64,000 nucleotides of DNA from Bacillus sp. Marseille-P3661 (GTDB taxonomy: Bacteria; Bacillota; Bacilli; Bacillales; Bacillaceae_J). Each line of letters begins with the position of its first letter. Within the stretch, counting starts at the first letter, position 1. A model generated the notes under the pieces. The model was not told the DNA's origin and made no database searches. It saw only the letters and a list, made by a program, of their open reading frames with translations. The stretch covers positions 87,527 to 151,526 of the forward strand of contig NZ_LT965957.1 of NCBI RefSeq assembly GCF_900240995.1, given 5' to 3'. Both the position numbers and the translations under genes were made by a program. This document shows positions 9,405 through 18,923 of this stretch, piece by piece.

Positions 9405-10622
9405 CTAGTTCCGCTCAATTACTTTCTTCCCCTTATAAAAAACCTTTTTAATTTTAGTAATCTCCGTTATCTCTAACCCTGGAACACCCTCTGTTACTAG
9501 GAAGTTTGCTTCTAAACCTGGTAGTATCCTTCCAAACCGATGCTCTTTTCCTAATAAATTAGCAGGGTTGCTTGTTAATAAAGCAAGAATTACATTTTCA
9601 TCATAGCCTTTTTCTTTTAAAAGCTGCATAGCCGGATGTGCGATTACCATTAAAACATCAGGCCCTTTTAACGCTTGATCCTCAAACGGCAGCCATGTTG
9701 CGCCTTGATATGGCGGTAAAAATGAGTCGGTGGATATCGATACAGAAATATTGTTTGCGACTAATTCAACAATTTCTTCAGGTGAATTGGGCAGTAAATG
9801 AGTACCGCCCATAGGTGTTGCAACAATAGGTACTTGTTTATTTGCTGCTCTCCTTATTAAATCAGTTGTAATTCCATGGGCGTGGTGGAGAACATCGAAT
9901 CCCGCTTCCAAAGCCATGTCAATTCCTTGTTCCCCCGCTACATGACAGCCTATTTGTTTCCCTAATCCATGATAGATTTCAACAATCTTTTTTAACTCAT
10001 CTACTGTATAAATTAATTCCCCCGCTCTCGGAACATCCTCTTTTTTAAAATTGGCAGGTGTGGCATTAATAAAAATATTTTCCCCTGGATAGTCACTTTC
10101 TTGAGCAATTTTCTGTACTAGATCGGTATTCGTTAATTCATGTTTTGCAACAATTTTTGATTGTGTAATGGAGGTAAAGTGTGCCAATTGTTCCAATCCA
10201 ATTGAGATGCTCGTCGTTGCAAAGGAAATGTCAATTGGTAAATTCTTAACAACAGTACGATAGTCTTTAACTGAAAAACTACACAACGGATGGCCGCAAA
10301 TTTGTTCGCCAAGCGCCGTAATACCTGATGAAAGCGCATCGAAAATAATGCCTTTTCCTGCCCAAAAATGCGTATTTGGTGTGACCGGATAAAGTGATGT
10401 TGGTGCGAACTCTAGAAGATGTGTGTGACAATCAATTAAGGAAGGGGTTATGACAAAATCAGAGCAATCCAAAACACGAATCGTTGGAAATTGTTTCTGC
10501 AGCTTTTTCCATTCTCCAATAGCCACTATTTTTTCATTTTCAATAACCATTCCGCCATGATGAATAGTTCCGAGACTGCTAACTGTCACAATTTTTTTCG
10601 CTTTAATCATGAATTTCATCAT
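9405..10622 (-). CDS. Amidohydrolase-superfamily metal-dependent hydrolase (imidazolonepropionase/prolidase-like)
   Basis: This 405-residue protein has the amidohydrolase layout. An N-terminal beta segment is followed by TPSLIDCHTHLLEF with the HxH metal motif (about residues 65-67), a His in IGCHVAGEQG, a second in VLHHAHG and the Asp in SISTDSFLPP. A C-terminal strand (GRILPGLEANFLV) is typical of imidazolonepropionase-like and Xaa-Pro dipeptidase-like members. It probably hydrolyses a C-N bond of a cyclic amide or small peptide derivative in the cytoplasm. It starts three bases after the stop of the upstream transporter gene, so the two form an operon and the transporter probably brings in its substrate. 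No signal peptide. Substrate not predictable. Confidence 0.8.
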   Translation of the reverse strand: MMKFMIKAKKIVTVSSLGTIHHGGMVIENEKIVAIGEWKKLQKQFPTIRVLDCSDFVITPSLIDCHTHLLEFAPTSLYPVTPNTHFWAGKGIIFDALSSGITALGEQICGHPLCSFSVKDYRTVVKNLPIDISFATTSISIGLEQLAHFTSITQSKIVAKHELTNTDLVQKIAQESDYPGENIFINATPANFKKEDVPRAGELIYTVDELKKIVEIYHGLGKQIGCHVAGEQGIDMALEAGFDVLHHAHGITTDLIRRAANKQVPIVATPMGGTHLLPNSPEEIVELVANNISVSISTDSFLPPYQGATWLPFEDQALKGPDVLMVIAHPAMQLLKEKGYDENVILALLTSNPANLLGKEHRFGRILPGLEANFLVTEGVPGLEITEITKIKKVFYKGKKVIERN

Positions 10623-10625
10623 TCA

Positions 10626-11720
10626 TCACACCAAGAAAGGAGTTAAGAAATATCCTAAAACACAGGCTGTAATAACACGAAGTACCATTCCAATAATGGC
10701 AGTCTCTAGTGCTTCCCGTTCATTAAGAGTAGATGTCTCAGCCCATGTTACAGGAACCTGACCAAAGATAACTGATAGTGGCAATCCTGAATTCGCTAGC
10801 ACAAAGGAGCCTACCACTAGCCTTGGATCGATTGTACTCGCTAAATCGGCAAGCTGTGCAACAGCGAGAGTAGGTGCTGCTAGTATCGATACAATTCCTG
10901 TAGCTGGTTCAATACTTAAAACTGTAAGAACCGAAGATAAGCTTGCTTCAATTAAACTCCAAACCCCGATAAATTTGAGTGCTCCAATAAAGAAAAACAC
11001 GGCAGCAACAGCTGGAATGATCGTTAAAAATAGAAGTTCTGCTCCTTCTTTTGCAGATGAAAAGATAGTTTGCGATATTCGGGTACTTGGGGTAAAGCGC
11101 GGCAGTTGTTCCAACTCAACTTTGTTCGTATCGCGGTAAATGGTTTTGGATAACAGAATAGGCACGACAACGATAGGCGCAAAAATAGCTAAAATGATTA
11201 ATGGAAATGCATTTATATTAAAAGCTGTTAAAGCAATAATACCAAGTACAAAGGTTGCGAACGATTGTGGAGATTGAATCATTGTAGCAACAGCTATTTT
11301 CTGTTCTGCCTTTGTAGCATTCGCTTTAACTAATATTGGGCCCGCTATTTTTCCAGCAGCATTAATATCACCTAGAATGTTATAAACACTAGGTACAATA
11401 ACAGATGGGTTTATTTTAAACCACTTCATAACAGGCACAAAAATCCGAATTAAACCATCTGTAAATCCTAACCGTTCCAAAATCCTTCCAACGATCACAC
11501 TAACTATAATCGCAATACCAATTTCACTTATTAGAAAAATATCAACTACAACTGGCTTTACTTCCTTAATGATCGTATCAAAAAATGTTGACAAGGAATT
11601 AGGCGCAAAAAGTAAAAGAATTAAAGATATAAAAACTAACAAAATCCCAAACACTTCAAATGCATGCCATTTAGACCTAACAGCCTTGTCCTGCGCAATT
11701 GGTACTTTTTCTTTATCCAT
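10626..11720 (-). CDS. Gate-domain (nucleoside-recognition, YjiH-like) membrane transporter
   Basis: This protein of about 364 residues has around ten hydrophobic segments. The segments around IVGRILERLGFTDGLIRIF and the GDINAAGKIAGPILVKANAT loop are typical of membrane proteins with the nucleoside-transporter Gate domain. I chose the ATG at 11720, because GGAGG lies 8 bases before it; an upstream in-frame ATG overlaps that site. The gene is immediately upstream of and coupled to the amidohydrolase, so it is a candidate importer for that enzyme's substrate. Family placement rests on sequence style, not on a defining motif. Other small-solute carriers remain possible. Confidence 0.68.
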   Translation of the reverse strand: MDKEKVPIAQDKAVRSKWHAFEVFGILLVFISLILLLFAPNSLSTFFDTIIKEVKPVVVDIFLISEIGIAIIVSVIVGRILERLGFTDGLIRIFVPVMKWFKINPSVIVPSVYNILGDINAAGKIAGPILVKANATKAEQKIAVATMIQSPQSFATFVLGIIALTAFNINAFPLIILAIFAPIVVVPILLSKTIYRDTNKVELEQLPRFTPSTRISQTIFSSAKEGAELLFLTIIPAVAAVFFFIGALKFIGVWSLIEASLSSVLTVLSIEPATGIVSILAAPTLAVAQLADLASTIDPRLVVGSFVLANSGLPLSVIFGQVPVTWAETSTLNEREALETAIIGMVLRVITACVLGYFLTPFLV

Positions 11721-11822
11721 ATAAAACGCCTCCAGCATTTTATATTAGTGTATGGAGGATAAATAAATATGTGTTTGTCTATGAAACAATGATCTACTAT
11801 TAGGGGTGAGTTTTTTTCCTGC

Positions 11823-11841
11823 AATTGTTTATATAACAATT
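11823..11841. promoter_or_regulatory. Palindrome in the promoter region of the Gate transporter
   Basis: AATTGTTTATATAACAATT is a perfect inverted repeat with a five-base centre. It lies 103 bases upstream of the transporter start and 182 bases upstream of the divergent CBS gene. It could be an operator; no matching regulator is adjacent. Confidence 0.4.
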
Positions 11842-12022
11842 ATAGTGTTAATCCTAATTTTGAAATTCAAAAAAGAAGAACTTAGTTGACGGAGTATTTT
11901 TAATCTTTGCTCAACAGTAGCCTTTTCAAAATTAAAATAACAGCAAAATCTTTCACAAAGGTTATTTTTCGAACTAAAAATGATGTAAAATGAGTTGTAT
12001 ATACTATTTTGGGAGGCACACT

Positions 12023-12478
12023 ATGAAAGCGCATGAAATCATGAAAACCGATGTCATTAAAGTAAAAGAGGAAGCTAGCATTCAAGTCGTAATTGAAATA
12101 TTCCTTGACTATGGAATAAGCGGTCTTCCAGTAGTTAATGACAGAAACGAAATCGTTGCTTATATTAGTGACGGGGATATCATGCGATTTATTGGGAAAA
12201 GCAAGGATATTTTCATCGATACATTTTTTTATACGAACTTAATCAAAGCAGATGAAAATGAGTTTGAGCATCGAGTAAAAAGAGTCATTTCTTTAAACGT
12301 AATGGAAGTGGCAAAAAAAACAGTACATAAAGTGCAATGGAATGAAAGCATTGATAATATTGCAGCCCTTTTAGGTAATAAACATATTAAAAAATTACCG
12401 GTCGAACGAAACGGGGTACTTGTAGGCATTATTAGCCGTGGGGATGTTATAAGGCATACTTTTAAATCATTGCTTTAA
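12023..12478 (+). CDS. CBS-domain pair protein
   Basis: This 151-residue protein is built of two CBS motifs. The first (KAHEIMKTDVIKVKEEASIQ to AYISDGDIMRFI) spans about residues 1-60 and the second (ISLNVMEVAKKTVHKVQWNE to VGIISRGDVIRHTF) about 90-148. Paired CBS domains bind adenosine nucleotides and act as stand-alone energy sensors or regulators. The ATG at 12023 has GGGAGG 6 bases upstream; the longer frame starts before this site and is unlikely. It is monocistronic, opposite in strand to its neighbours and closed by a strong terminator, so it is probably not part of either catabolic operon. Partner unknown. Confidence 0.88.
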   Translation: MKAHEIMKTDVIKVKEEASIQVVIEIFLDYGISGLPVVNDRNEIVAYISDGDIMRFIGKSKDIFIDTFFYTNLIKADENEFEHRVKRVISLNVMEVAKKTVHKVQWNESIDNIAALLGNKHIKKLPVERNGVLVGIISRGDVIRHTFKSLL

Positions 12479-12543
12479 TAAATAATAGTGCCCAATAAAT
12501 AAAGTTAACAAAAAACTATTATCAGTCATATATTCAGTATCAT

Positions 12544-12581
12544 AAAAGCCTCTCTTCCTATATTGTGAAAGAGAGGCTTTT
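12544..12581. terminator. Bidirectional terminator between the CBS gene and mmgE/prpD
   Basis: AAAAGCCTCTCTT pairs perfectly with AAGAGAGGCTTTT around a 12-base loop. A-rich and T-rich flanks on both strands suit rho-independent termination of the two convergent genes. Confidence 0.85.
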
Positions 12582-12628
12582 CTACAACCTGACAGCTATT
12601 TTTTTAAAACTATCTTTACTGTATTAAT

Positions 12629-13972
12629 TTATTTCAAAAGAATCTTTACCTGTTTTGTTACATCGATAACGGCTTGTTTATCAGTAAGGCCACTTTCGAT
12701 TAGTTTAATAAATTCTTGTATTTCATCATTTTTCAAAATAGGCTGCAAAAGTTTTAAACTTTTTTGCATAATATCTTTTTTATTAAGTTTTTTAGTAGAA
12801 TCGCCATGAGAATTGTCAACTACCTCGATGACAGTGCCCTTTGTTGTTTCAACCTCTACTATTGTCATCCATTGCTCAGGATAGTGCTTTGATAAGGTTT
12901 CATCACCATATATTTTAACTCTATTCATAAAAGAATGGACTATATCATTCTTTATTAATTCTGTCCGTGAAATGTCGAATAAATGCTCTGGATAATAGAC
13001 CGACATAGCTAATTGATATGGAGCACTTGTCAAAGATGAAACTCTATCACTGGCACCATGATCTATCATTTTGACAAATTCATTAGGAACTTTAATATTT
13101 ATACTTTTTATCTCTTCAGGTAAAATGCCTTGTTCAAGAATTTTTGAAAGGCCATATATGGATGGAATCACTTGTTTCGCAGAACAATATGGTTTCATAC
13201 TCATCCTTTGCATAACGTTTTCTTCGCCTAATAAATTAGTAAAATAAGAAAGCTCCGCTTTAAGACCATATGTTTTTTCCAACCAACTATTCTCCAGCAT
13301 TTCAGGATCACCTTGAAAGCCTTTTGATGCAATTATAGCTGCTAATACTCCAGACCGAACAGCAGTACCAAGAGTTAACCAACGGAAAGTGTGTTGTGAC
13401 GACCTACTCACACCACCTGTGGACATCGTTAATGATAATGCGAGGGCATGTACTGTTTTGTCATCTGGCAAACCCAGGAGACGTGAGGTGGTAGCAGCTG
13501 CGCCAAAAGCTGCTGTGAAATATGTAGGCCATATCCCTTTACTTAATATTCTTGCTCCATCTATCACTTGACCCAATCTTGTCATCATATCATACCCAAT
13601 GATGATCGAATCCATGATTGTTTCATAGGATAGATTTTTCTGAGTTGGTGTTAAAGAAAGTACAGTTGGAATAATGACTGAACCTGGGGTCGTACATGAT
13701 GCAATATGAATATCATCAACCTCTGTTAAACGTGTTAAAGAAACGTTAATCATTATTTCATCTAATACACTTTGTTTATCCACATGATTAGTTGATAGTA
13801 TACCGTTTTCTTCATCTTGAAAAACTGACAAAATATGTTCCCCTTCTGTAGTATACCTGCCACAAACAAGAGCTACTATAGTATCCACAAAGTGATTTAA
13901 CGCTTCTTCTCTCTCTAACTTGGAATGCTTATGAGTGCTAATATAGGAGGAAACTTGCTTCAAAACTGACAT
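12629..13972 (-). CDS. MmgE/PrpD family protein (2-methylcitrate dehydratase-like)
   Basis: This 447-residue protein matches the MmgE/PrpD fold: an all-helical first half (AAFGAAATTSRLLGLPDDKTVHALALSL, typical of the family, about residues 150-180) and a second domain with VKIYGDETL and a C-terminal lid. Known members are 2-methylcitrate dehydratase, cis-aconitate decarboxylase and a range of other dehydratases or isomerases. It has GAGGTGA before the ATG. No methylcitrate synthase or lyase is nearby, so the classical propionate pathway is unlikely. It stands at the end of a cluster with hydantoinases and creatinase-like proteins, where MmgE/PrpD proteins may rearrange an unsaturated acid intermediate. 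Family good, reaction unknown. Confidence 0.8.
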   Translation of the reverse strand: MSVLKQVSSYISTHKHSKLEREEALNHFVDTIVALVCGRYTTEGEHILSVFQDEENGILSTNHVDKQSVLDEIMINVSLTRLTEVDDIHIASCTTPGSVIIPTVLSLTPTQKNLSYETIMDSIIIGYDMMTRLGQVIDGARILSKGIWPTYFTAAFGAAATTSRLLGLPDDKTVHALALSLTMSTGGVSRSSQHTFRWLTLGTAVRSGVLAAIIASKGFQGDPEMLENSWLEKTYGLKAELSYFTNLLGEENVMQRMSMKPYCSAKQVIPSIYGLSKILEQGILPEEIKSINIKVPNEFVKMIDHGASDRVSSLTSAPYQLAMSVYYPEHLFDISRTELIKNDIVHSFMNRVKIYGDETLSKHYPEQWMTIVEVETTKGTVIEVVDNSHGDSTKKLNKKDIMQKSLKLLQPILKNDEIQEFIKLIESGLTDKQAVIDVTKQVKILLK

Positions 13973-14028
13973 TCAATCACCTCGTTTCAATAAAAGCAAT
14001 TTTTCGTTTATAAGATGTTAGCTCGAAA

Positions 14029-15186
14029 CTAGTTTTTAAGCGATGACCAAAGGATTTCATTTCCATTTTTATTGATTGAGATAATAGAAGATAATAGGCA
14101 ATGCTCCTCTTTCCCATTTGTCAAACAAGCATGTAAAGAATAAATATCTCCTTCTTGAATGACATCGTTTCCATAGTTTTCATGTAAAAGTGGTTTTTCT
14201 TTTAATGATAGTCCGATATTATATCCATAGCCTCCTAAAGAAACAGGATGTAGTTCATATGGAGCGATAGATTTAGTTGAATCCTTTATTATACTACTGA
14301 TTGATGCCCCACTTACTAAAGACTTTTTCAAATTATTTAATAAAGTTATAGTTTGATCATAAATTTCGTTTGGTTGTTGAATCAATGTTACCATTCCTTC
14401 AACCCAATATCCTAAGTAGTCTATCGCTATATAGGCAATCATCGGATCATTTCTAACCTCACTAATTGTTTCTAAAGGCTGTAATGTTTTTCCATAGTCC
14501 AAGCTAAATAAAATTCTTACATCCTGCGCTCCATAGTTTCTAGCTACTTGCTCAGCTTCAACCATGGCAGTGACAACACTACCTTCCCTACGATGGACCT
14601 CCTTCATCGCCACAACAGAATGTTGCAGCAAACTGACAGCCTCGTTTATTACAGCTTTTTCTCTAGGTCGTTTTTGTCTTAATGTGGAATCTAAATGACT
14701 ATCAATCTCTTCAAAGTTAACAAATTCACCTGCGCTTATTATGTCCTTATACACCTTATTAGTCATCAATTCATTACCACAAATACCTACTGTTGGTTTG
14801 GAGTTTTCTTGTGCATCGCTAGTAGCAATTTGTTCAAGGAATTCCCTAATTTCATTTTCCAAATTTTTGACTGCCCTTATATCCTCGATCCAGGTTAAAG
14901 TTTGAACATAAGGAATATCACGTATACCAGCTAGCTTAGCTAATAAACGAGGTTCGCCAATAGCTGGGATCAATAAAATTGCATAACTATGCTTAGGGAT
15001 ATAATTGGAAAAATAACAAACCTTTGCATAGTTTCTAACATCTGAATAAATAATAGCTCCTTTAAGATTTTTTTCTTGAAGATCATTTTGAATCTTCTGT
15101 AAACGGATTGTGAATTCATCTAATGGGAGCAGCTCTTTATCCCATGTTGAACATCCATGTAAAACGACTGGGTGCATGGTTTCCAT
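14029..15186 (-). CDS. M24/creatinase-superfamily (pita-bread) protein with degenerate metal site
   Basis: This 385-residue protein has the two-domain layout of creatinase and Xaa-Pro peptidases: an N-terminal domain (residues 1 to about 170) and a C-terminal pita-bread domain. Metal ligands expected of aminopeptidases are mostly missing. The usual Asp-x-Gly strand reads AIDYLGYWVEGMVTL, and the usual GHGIG histidine motif reads GGYGYNIGLSL. That suggests a metal-free hydrolase of the creatinase type or a non-catalytic member. GGAGGG lies 9 bases before the ATG. It follows the ABC transporter genes closely (18-base gap), so it is likely co-transcribed and may act on the imported compound. Not metallopeptidase-like; exact activity unknown. 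Confidence 0.7.
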   Translation of the reverse strand: METMHPVVLHGCSTWDKELLPLDEFTIRLQKIQNDLQEKNLKGAIIYSDVRNYAKVCYFSNYIPKHSYAILLIPAIGEPRLLAKLAGIRDIPYVQTLTWIEDIRAVKNLENEIREFLEQIATSDAQENSKPTVGICGNELMTNKVYKDIISAGEFVNFEEIDSHLDSTLRQKRPREKAVINEAVSLLQHSVVAMKEVHRREGSVVTAMVEAEQVARNYGAQDVRILFSLDYGKTLQPLETISEVRNDPMIAYIAIDYLGYWVEGMVTLIQQPNEIYDQTITLLNNLKKSLVSGASISSIIKDSTKSIAPYELHPVSLGGYGYNIGLSLKEKPLLHENYGNDVIQEGDIYSLHACLTNGKEEHCLLSSIISINKNGNEILWSSLKN

Positions 15187-15204
15187 ATAATAATACCCTC
15201 CAAT

Positions 15205-15978
15205 TTATTTTTGCCATTTTAATAAACGCGCTTCAACAATACGTAGCAACTGTGTAAGTATTAAACCAAAAACAACAACTACTATTAATGCTACGAAAAG
15301 GTTAGCTGTTTGCAGCTGTGCACCATAATAACTGATTCTAAAACCTAGTCCGGCATTCGAACAAAACATCTCTCCAACAACAACCCCGATTAATGCTCTC
15401 TCAACTCCAATTCTCCATCCTGTAATGATCATTGGCATTGCTGAAGGTAAAGCTACCTTCGTTAAAATTTGGAAATCGTTTGCTCCAAAAGAACGAGCAG
15501 CCCGTACTAAGATAGGATTCATACCTTTTACGCCGGAAAATGTATTTACTGTAATTGGAATAACAGCAAATAAAAACCCTAGAACAACGACAGTATTGAA
15601 ACCTAAGCCAAACCAAATGATCAATAAAGGATAAAAAGCAATTAATGGCGTTGAGTAAAGAAACCATATAAACGGGTCAACCGCATATTCCACACGCTTA
15701 AACCAGCCCATAACTAAACCCAATACTAAACCGATAAGGGCGGCTCCAACAAAAGCAACTCCAAATTCAATGATCGTTACTTTCACATCGCCCCAAAGTT
15801 CTCCTTTAGCTGTAAGCTCCATACCAGCTGTAATAATTTGTGCTGGACTACTTAATAGAAGTGGATTAAACAGTTCTAAAATCGATGCAATTTGCCAAAG
15901 TAATAAAACAAATACTAAACCTGTAATACCCAATACTAATTGTTCACTTTTATGGTACATGAGTTTCAACGTGTTCAT
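15205..15978 (-). CDS. ABC transporter permease, SsuC/TauC/NrtB type (second)
   Basis: This protein of about 257 residues has six membrane segments. Its EAA-type cytoplasmic loop reads VRAARSFGANDFQILTKVALPSAMPMIITG (residues quoted in parts: VRAARSFGAN, then VALPSAMP), the ATPase-coupling motif of BPD permeases. This family imports taurine, alkanesulfonates, nitrate, thiamine precursors or similar small anions. The ATG at 15978 overlaps the upstream permease stop in ATGA, so the two are translationally coupled, and AGGAGG precedes it. Two different permease genes in one operon imply a heterodimeric channel. Substrate is not fixed by the sequence; nitrogen-rich neighbours suggest an N-containing acid. 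Confidence 0.85.
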   Translation of the reverse strand: MNTLKLMYHKSEQLVLGITGLVFVLLLWQIASILELFNPLLLSSPAQIITAGMELTAKGELWGDVKVTIIEFGVAFVGAALIGLVLGLVMGWFKRVEYAVDPFIWFLYSTPLIAFYPLLIIWFGLGFNTVVVLGFLFAVIPITVNTFSGVKGMNPILVRAARSFGANDFQILTKVALPSAMPMIITGWRIGVERALIGVVVGEMFCSNAGLGFRISYYGAQLQTANLFVALIVVVVFGLILTQLLRIVEARLLKWQK

Positions 15979-16805
15979 CGTCCTTGTTCCTCCTGTCTCC
16001 AAGGGGTTAGCTTATGTTCTAAGTATTGAAAAATACTTGTGCCCACAAAACCTAAACCCGCTACAATGATAATTAGGAAAAATAATTGATCTGTGCGCAT
16101 CGCATTACCAGCTGCCTGGATGAGGTTACCTAATCCCGCCATGGAAACATACATTTCTCCGATAACAAATCCTAAAATACCACGCCCCCAACCTAAGCGG
16201 ATCCCCGTCATCATTGCAGGTAAAGCTCCAGGCAATAATATCTTAGTAAACAATTGACTATTGGATGCCCCAAACGATCGTCCAGCACGTAGTAAAAGAG
16301 GATCGACTTGCCTAATCCCAGTAATGGTATTAATTAAAACAGGGAAAACTGCTCCAATAAAAACAATGAAAATTTTACTACCAATACCTACCCCAAACCA
16401 TAGTACAAACAATGGTACTAACGCTACACGCGGTGTGGCATATAGGGCCATAACTAACGGGTCAAATAGTCCTCCAATAATACGATTCCAGCCCATTAAA
16501 ATACCGATAATGAGACCCACAACAACCGCTAGCGCAAATCCTATAAATAACTCAGCCATTGAAATATAGAAATGTTCAAAAAATCCGCCACTTGTAATCA
16601 TGGTATAACCAGTGGTGATAATACTAGTTGGTTTACTAATATATTTTGGATCAATGATTTGTAGTGTGCTAATTAGCTCCCATAGAATGAGAAAGATGAA
16701 TACGGATGTAATGCCCCAACGTTGGCGTTGTGTAGTCCAGCTCATAATCCCCTGAAACATTGAGTTTTTAGGTCCAGAGTTTAATTCTATTGTTTTAACT
16801 TTCAT
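15975..16805 (-). CDS. ABC transporter permease, SsuC/TauC/NrtB type (first)
   Basis: This is a 276-residue permease with six hydrophobic segments and the EAA-like loop LRAGRSFGASNSQLFTKILL. It is paralogous to the following permease, which it overlaps by four bases. The ATG at 16805 is 8 bases after AGGAGG; a GTG nine bases farther upstream is less likely. It belongs to the binding-protein-dependent inner-membrane permeases of the aliphatic sulfonate/taurine/nitrate class. It lies 12 bases after the ATPase gene. Together the pair forms the channel of the importer fed by the lipoprotein at 17713-18798. Confidence 0.85.
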   Translation of the reverse strand: MKVKTIELNSGPKNSMFQGIMSWTTQRQRWGITSVFIFLILWELISTLQIIDPKYISKPTSIITTGYTMITSGGFFEHFYISMAELFIGFALAVVVGLIIGILMGWNRIIGGLFDPLVMALYATPRVALVPLFVLWFGVGIGSKIFIVFIGAVFPVLINTITGIRQVDPLLLRAGRSFGASNSQLFTKILLPGALPAMMTGIRLGWGRGILGFVIGEMYVSMAGLGNLIQAAGNAMRTDQLFFLIIIVAGLGFVGTSIFQYLEHKLTPWRQEEQGR

Positions 16806-16817
16806 ATTCGACACCTC

Positions 16818-17603
16818 CTATTTCCAACCTGCTGCAGAAGTAACCTCATCCTCAAGAAGTTGCCATAAATGTCTGCGTAATCTTCCAAATTCCGCTGTCT
16901 CTTTTACCTCCAAGCCTCTAGGTCGAGGAATATTAACATCAATAATTTCCTTCACTCTTCCTGGACGTGCACTCATTACGACAATTTTGTCAGCCAAATA
17001 AATTGCCTCGTCAATTCCATGAGTCACAAAAAATACTGTTTTTCGATTCTCTTCCCATATTTTCAAAAGTTCGGATTGCATAATCTCGCGGGTCTGAGCA
17101 TCAAGTGCACCAAAAGGCTCATCCATTAACAAAATATCAGGATTTACAGCTAGCGCTCGGGCAATACCAACTCGTTGGCGCATACCTCCTGATAACTGGT
17201 GCGGATAGCTTTGGGCAAAACTTTTTAATCCTACAAGCTTTAAAAAACGATCAGATATCTCTCGCAAAGTATTTTTCTTTTCACCTTGTAATTCCATCCC
17301 AAACCATGTGTTACTTTCATTTGTTCGCCAAGGCATCAGCGCAAACTCTTGGAAAACGAGTGCACGATCTTTTCCAGGTCCAGTTACCGGCTTACCATCT
17401 ACTAAAATTTCTCCCTTATCCTGCTTTAAAAGTCCATCTATAGAAAGTAATAATGTGCTTTTCCCACAACCACTGGGCCCTACGATTGTTACAAATTCCC
17501 CACGTTCAACATCAACACTTACACCTGATAAAGCGACAAAATCCTTACCTGAGCTTGTATTTTTATAAACGATATCCACATCCCGTATACTTACATGAGC
17601 CAT
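16818..17603 (-). CDS. ABC transporter ATP-binding protein, SsuB/TauB type
   Basis: This 261-residue ATPase has the full set of motifs: Walker [10 protein letters not shown] (about residues 38-46), Q-loop [10 protein letters not shown], signature LSGGMRQR, Walker [13 protein letters not shown], and the H-loop [12 protein letters not shown]. The C-terminal extension ([22 protein letters not shown]) is typical of the nitrate/sulfonate/taurine importer ATPases. It energises uptake through the two downstream permeases. It stands between the substrate-binding lipoprotein gene and the permeases, the standard order for this class. Confidence 0.92.
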   Translation of the reverse strand: MAHVSIRDVDIVYKNTSSGKDFVALSGVSVDVERGEFVTIVGPSGCGKSTLLLSIDGLLKQDKGEILVDGKPVTGPGKDRALVFQEFALMPWRTNESNTWFGMELQGEKKNTLREISDRFLKLVGLKSFAQSYPHQLSGGMRQRVGIARALAVNPDILLMDEPFGALDAQTREIMQSELLKIWEENRKTVFFVTHGIDEAIYLADKIVVMSARPGRVKEIIDVNIPRPRGLEVKETAEFGRLRRHLWQLLEDEVTSAAGWK

Positions 17604-17712
17604 ATTTTAACCTCCTATTAAAAAATATAATCATTCAAAGATCCCTACTATATAAAAGCTTGATATAAAGACAGCAAGCTCTATATCAAGCTTTGTTAAC
17701 ATTTCTACTTCC

Positions 17713-18798
17713 TTATTGATTTACCCATTCATCTTGTGAATCAATAAACGTTGTATCTAACCATTTGCTATCTTCCCAAGGGCTATCTACATCACCAGCT
17801 TCAACAGAGATTTCCCAGAATAGATCTAATCCTTCTTTTTCTACTCCACCTTTTTTATCAAAGCCAAGAGAAACATCCTCAACAGCAAGCTTTGCATACT
17901 TTTCTTCAAATTGTAATTTTTCCATTAGCACTTTTGCAGCACCATCCGGATTCTGTTCAATATACTCGTTAGCGCTTACAATCCCACGTAGAAAGGCTTT
18001 AATTGTTTCAGGGTTATTTTGAATAAACTCTTCTTTTCCATAAATAACATGGTTAGGCCATGTTGCACTTATATCTTCACGTTCACTTAATAGAAGATTC
18101 ATGCCTTGATCAGCAGCCATAAATTTAAATGGAGTTGCTAGAATAGAAACATCCATTTGACCGGACTCCATAGCTGCAATACGTGCAGAGGAACCACCAG
18201 CCTGAAGTATTTGTACATCTTTATCTGGGTCTAGTCCTGCGTTTTTAACTGCATATCTTGTTAATTGGTCTGTTAAAGAACCATACGATGTTATACCAAA
18301 GATTTTCCCTTTTGCATCTTCCATAGATGATATCGATGGACTATACCATTCGAAATCTGATTGATTAAATCCACCCCAAAAAGCCTTAAATGGTTGATTT
18401 GAATTGATTGATTTTACTAATCCTGTTAGTGATGCTGCATTTATATCAACCGAATTACCTGCTAATGCCTGAACTACACCTGCATCACCTTTAAATGCAT
18501 ATACCTCTACTTCTAAACCTTCATCCTGGAAAAATCCCTCACTGCTAGCTACATAGATAGGTAAGAAAGTTGCTGTATCTAAGGGTAAACCTAGTTTGAT
18601 GCTAGTTTTTTCTAACTGCTTTTCCCCTTCAGAATCTGCAGGACTCGACTCACTTTGTTGGCTAGTCTCCGTTGGTTTCGATTCATTATCAACCGATGTA
18701 CTGTTATTTCCACAAGCTACTAGTGCTGCTAATAATACAAGTAAAACAATGCTTAACCACATATTCTTACCCTTTAACTTACTCCTATAATTTTCCAC
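17713..18798 (-). CDS. ABC transporter substrate-binding lipoprotein, SsuA/NMT1-like
   Basis: This 361-residue protein has a lipoprotein signal (LLAALVACGNN; lipobox LVAC near residue 29), a Ser/Thr/Glu-rich linker, and a binding domain beginning SIKLGLPLDTATFLPIYVA, as in the SsuA/TauA/ThiY-type NMT1 family. It is anchored outside the membrane and delivers ligand to the permeases downstream. The start used is a GTG with AGGTG nearby; an ATG 36 bases downstream would shorten the N-terminus to a standard signal and is a real alternative. The 110-base gap to the ATPase may hold a stem that tunes expression. Ligand unknown. Confidence 0.85.
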   Translation of the reverse strand: MENYRSKLKGKNMWLSIVLLVLLAALVACGNNSTSVDNESKPTETSQQSESSPADSEGEKQLEKTSIKLGLPLDTATFLPIYVASSEGFFQDEGLEVEVYAFKGDAGVVQALAGNSVDINAASLTGLVKSINSNQPFKAFWGGFNQSDFEWYSPSISSMEDAKGKIFGITSYGSLTDQLTRYAVKNAGLDPDKDVQILQAGGSSARIAAMESGQMDVSILATPFKFMAADQGMNLLLSEREDISATWPNHVIYGKEEFIQNNPETIKAFLRGIVSANEYIEQNPDGAAKVLMEKLQFEEKYAKLAVEDVSLGFDKKGGVEKEGLDLFWEISVEAGDVDSPWEDSKWLDTTFIDSQDEWVNQ

Positions 18799-18923
18799 TT
18801 AGAGCACCTACCTTTTTAATAGTTAAAAAGAATAAAATATTACAACTAGCAAGGATGCAGGCTTAGAACATTTACAAATTTGTGTTATATTTGCATTACC
18901 CTGCTAGTTTCAATATTCTGATA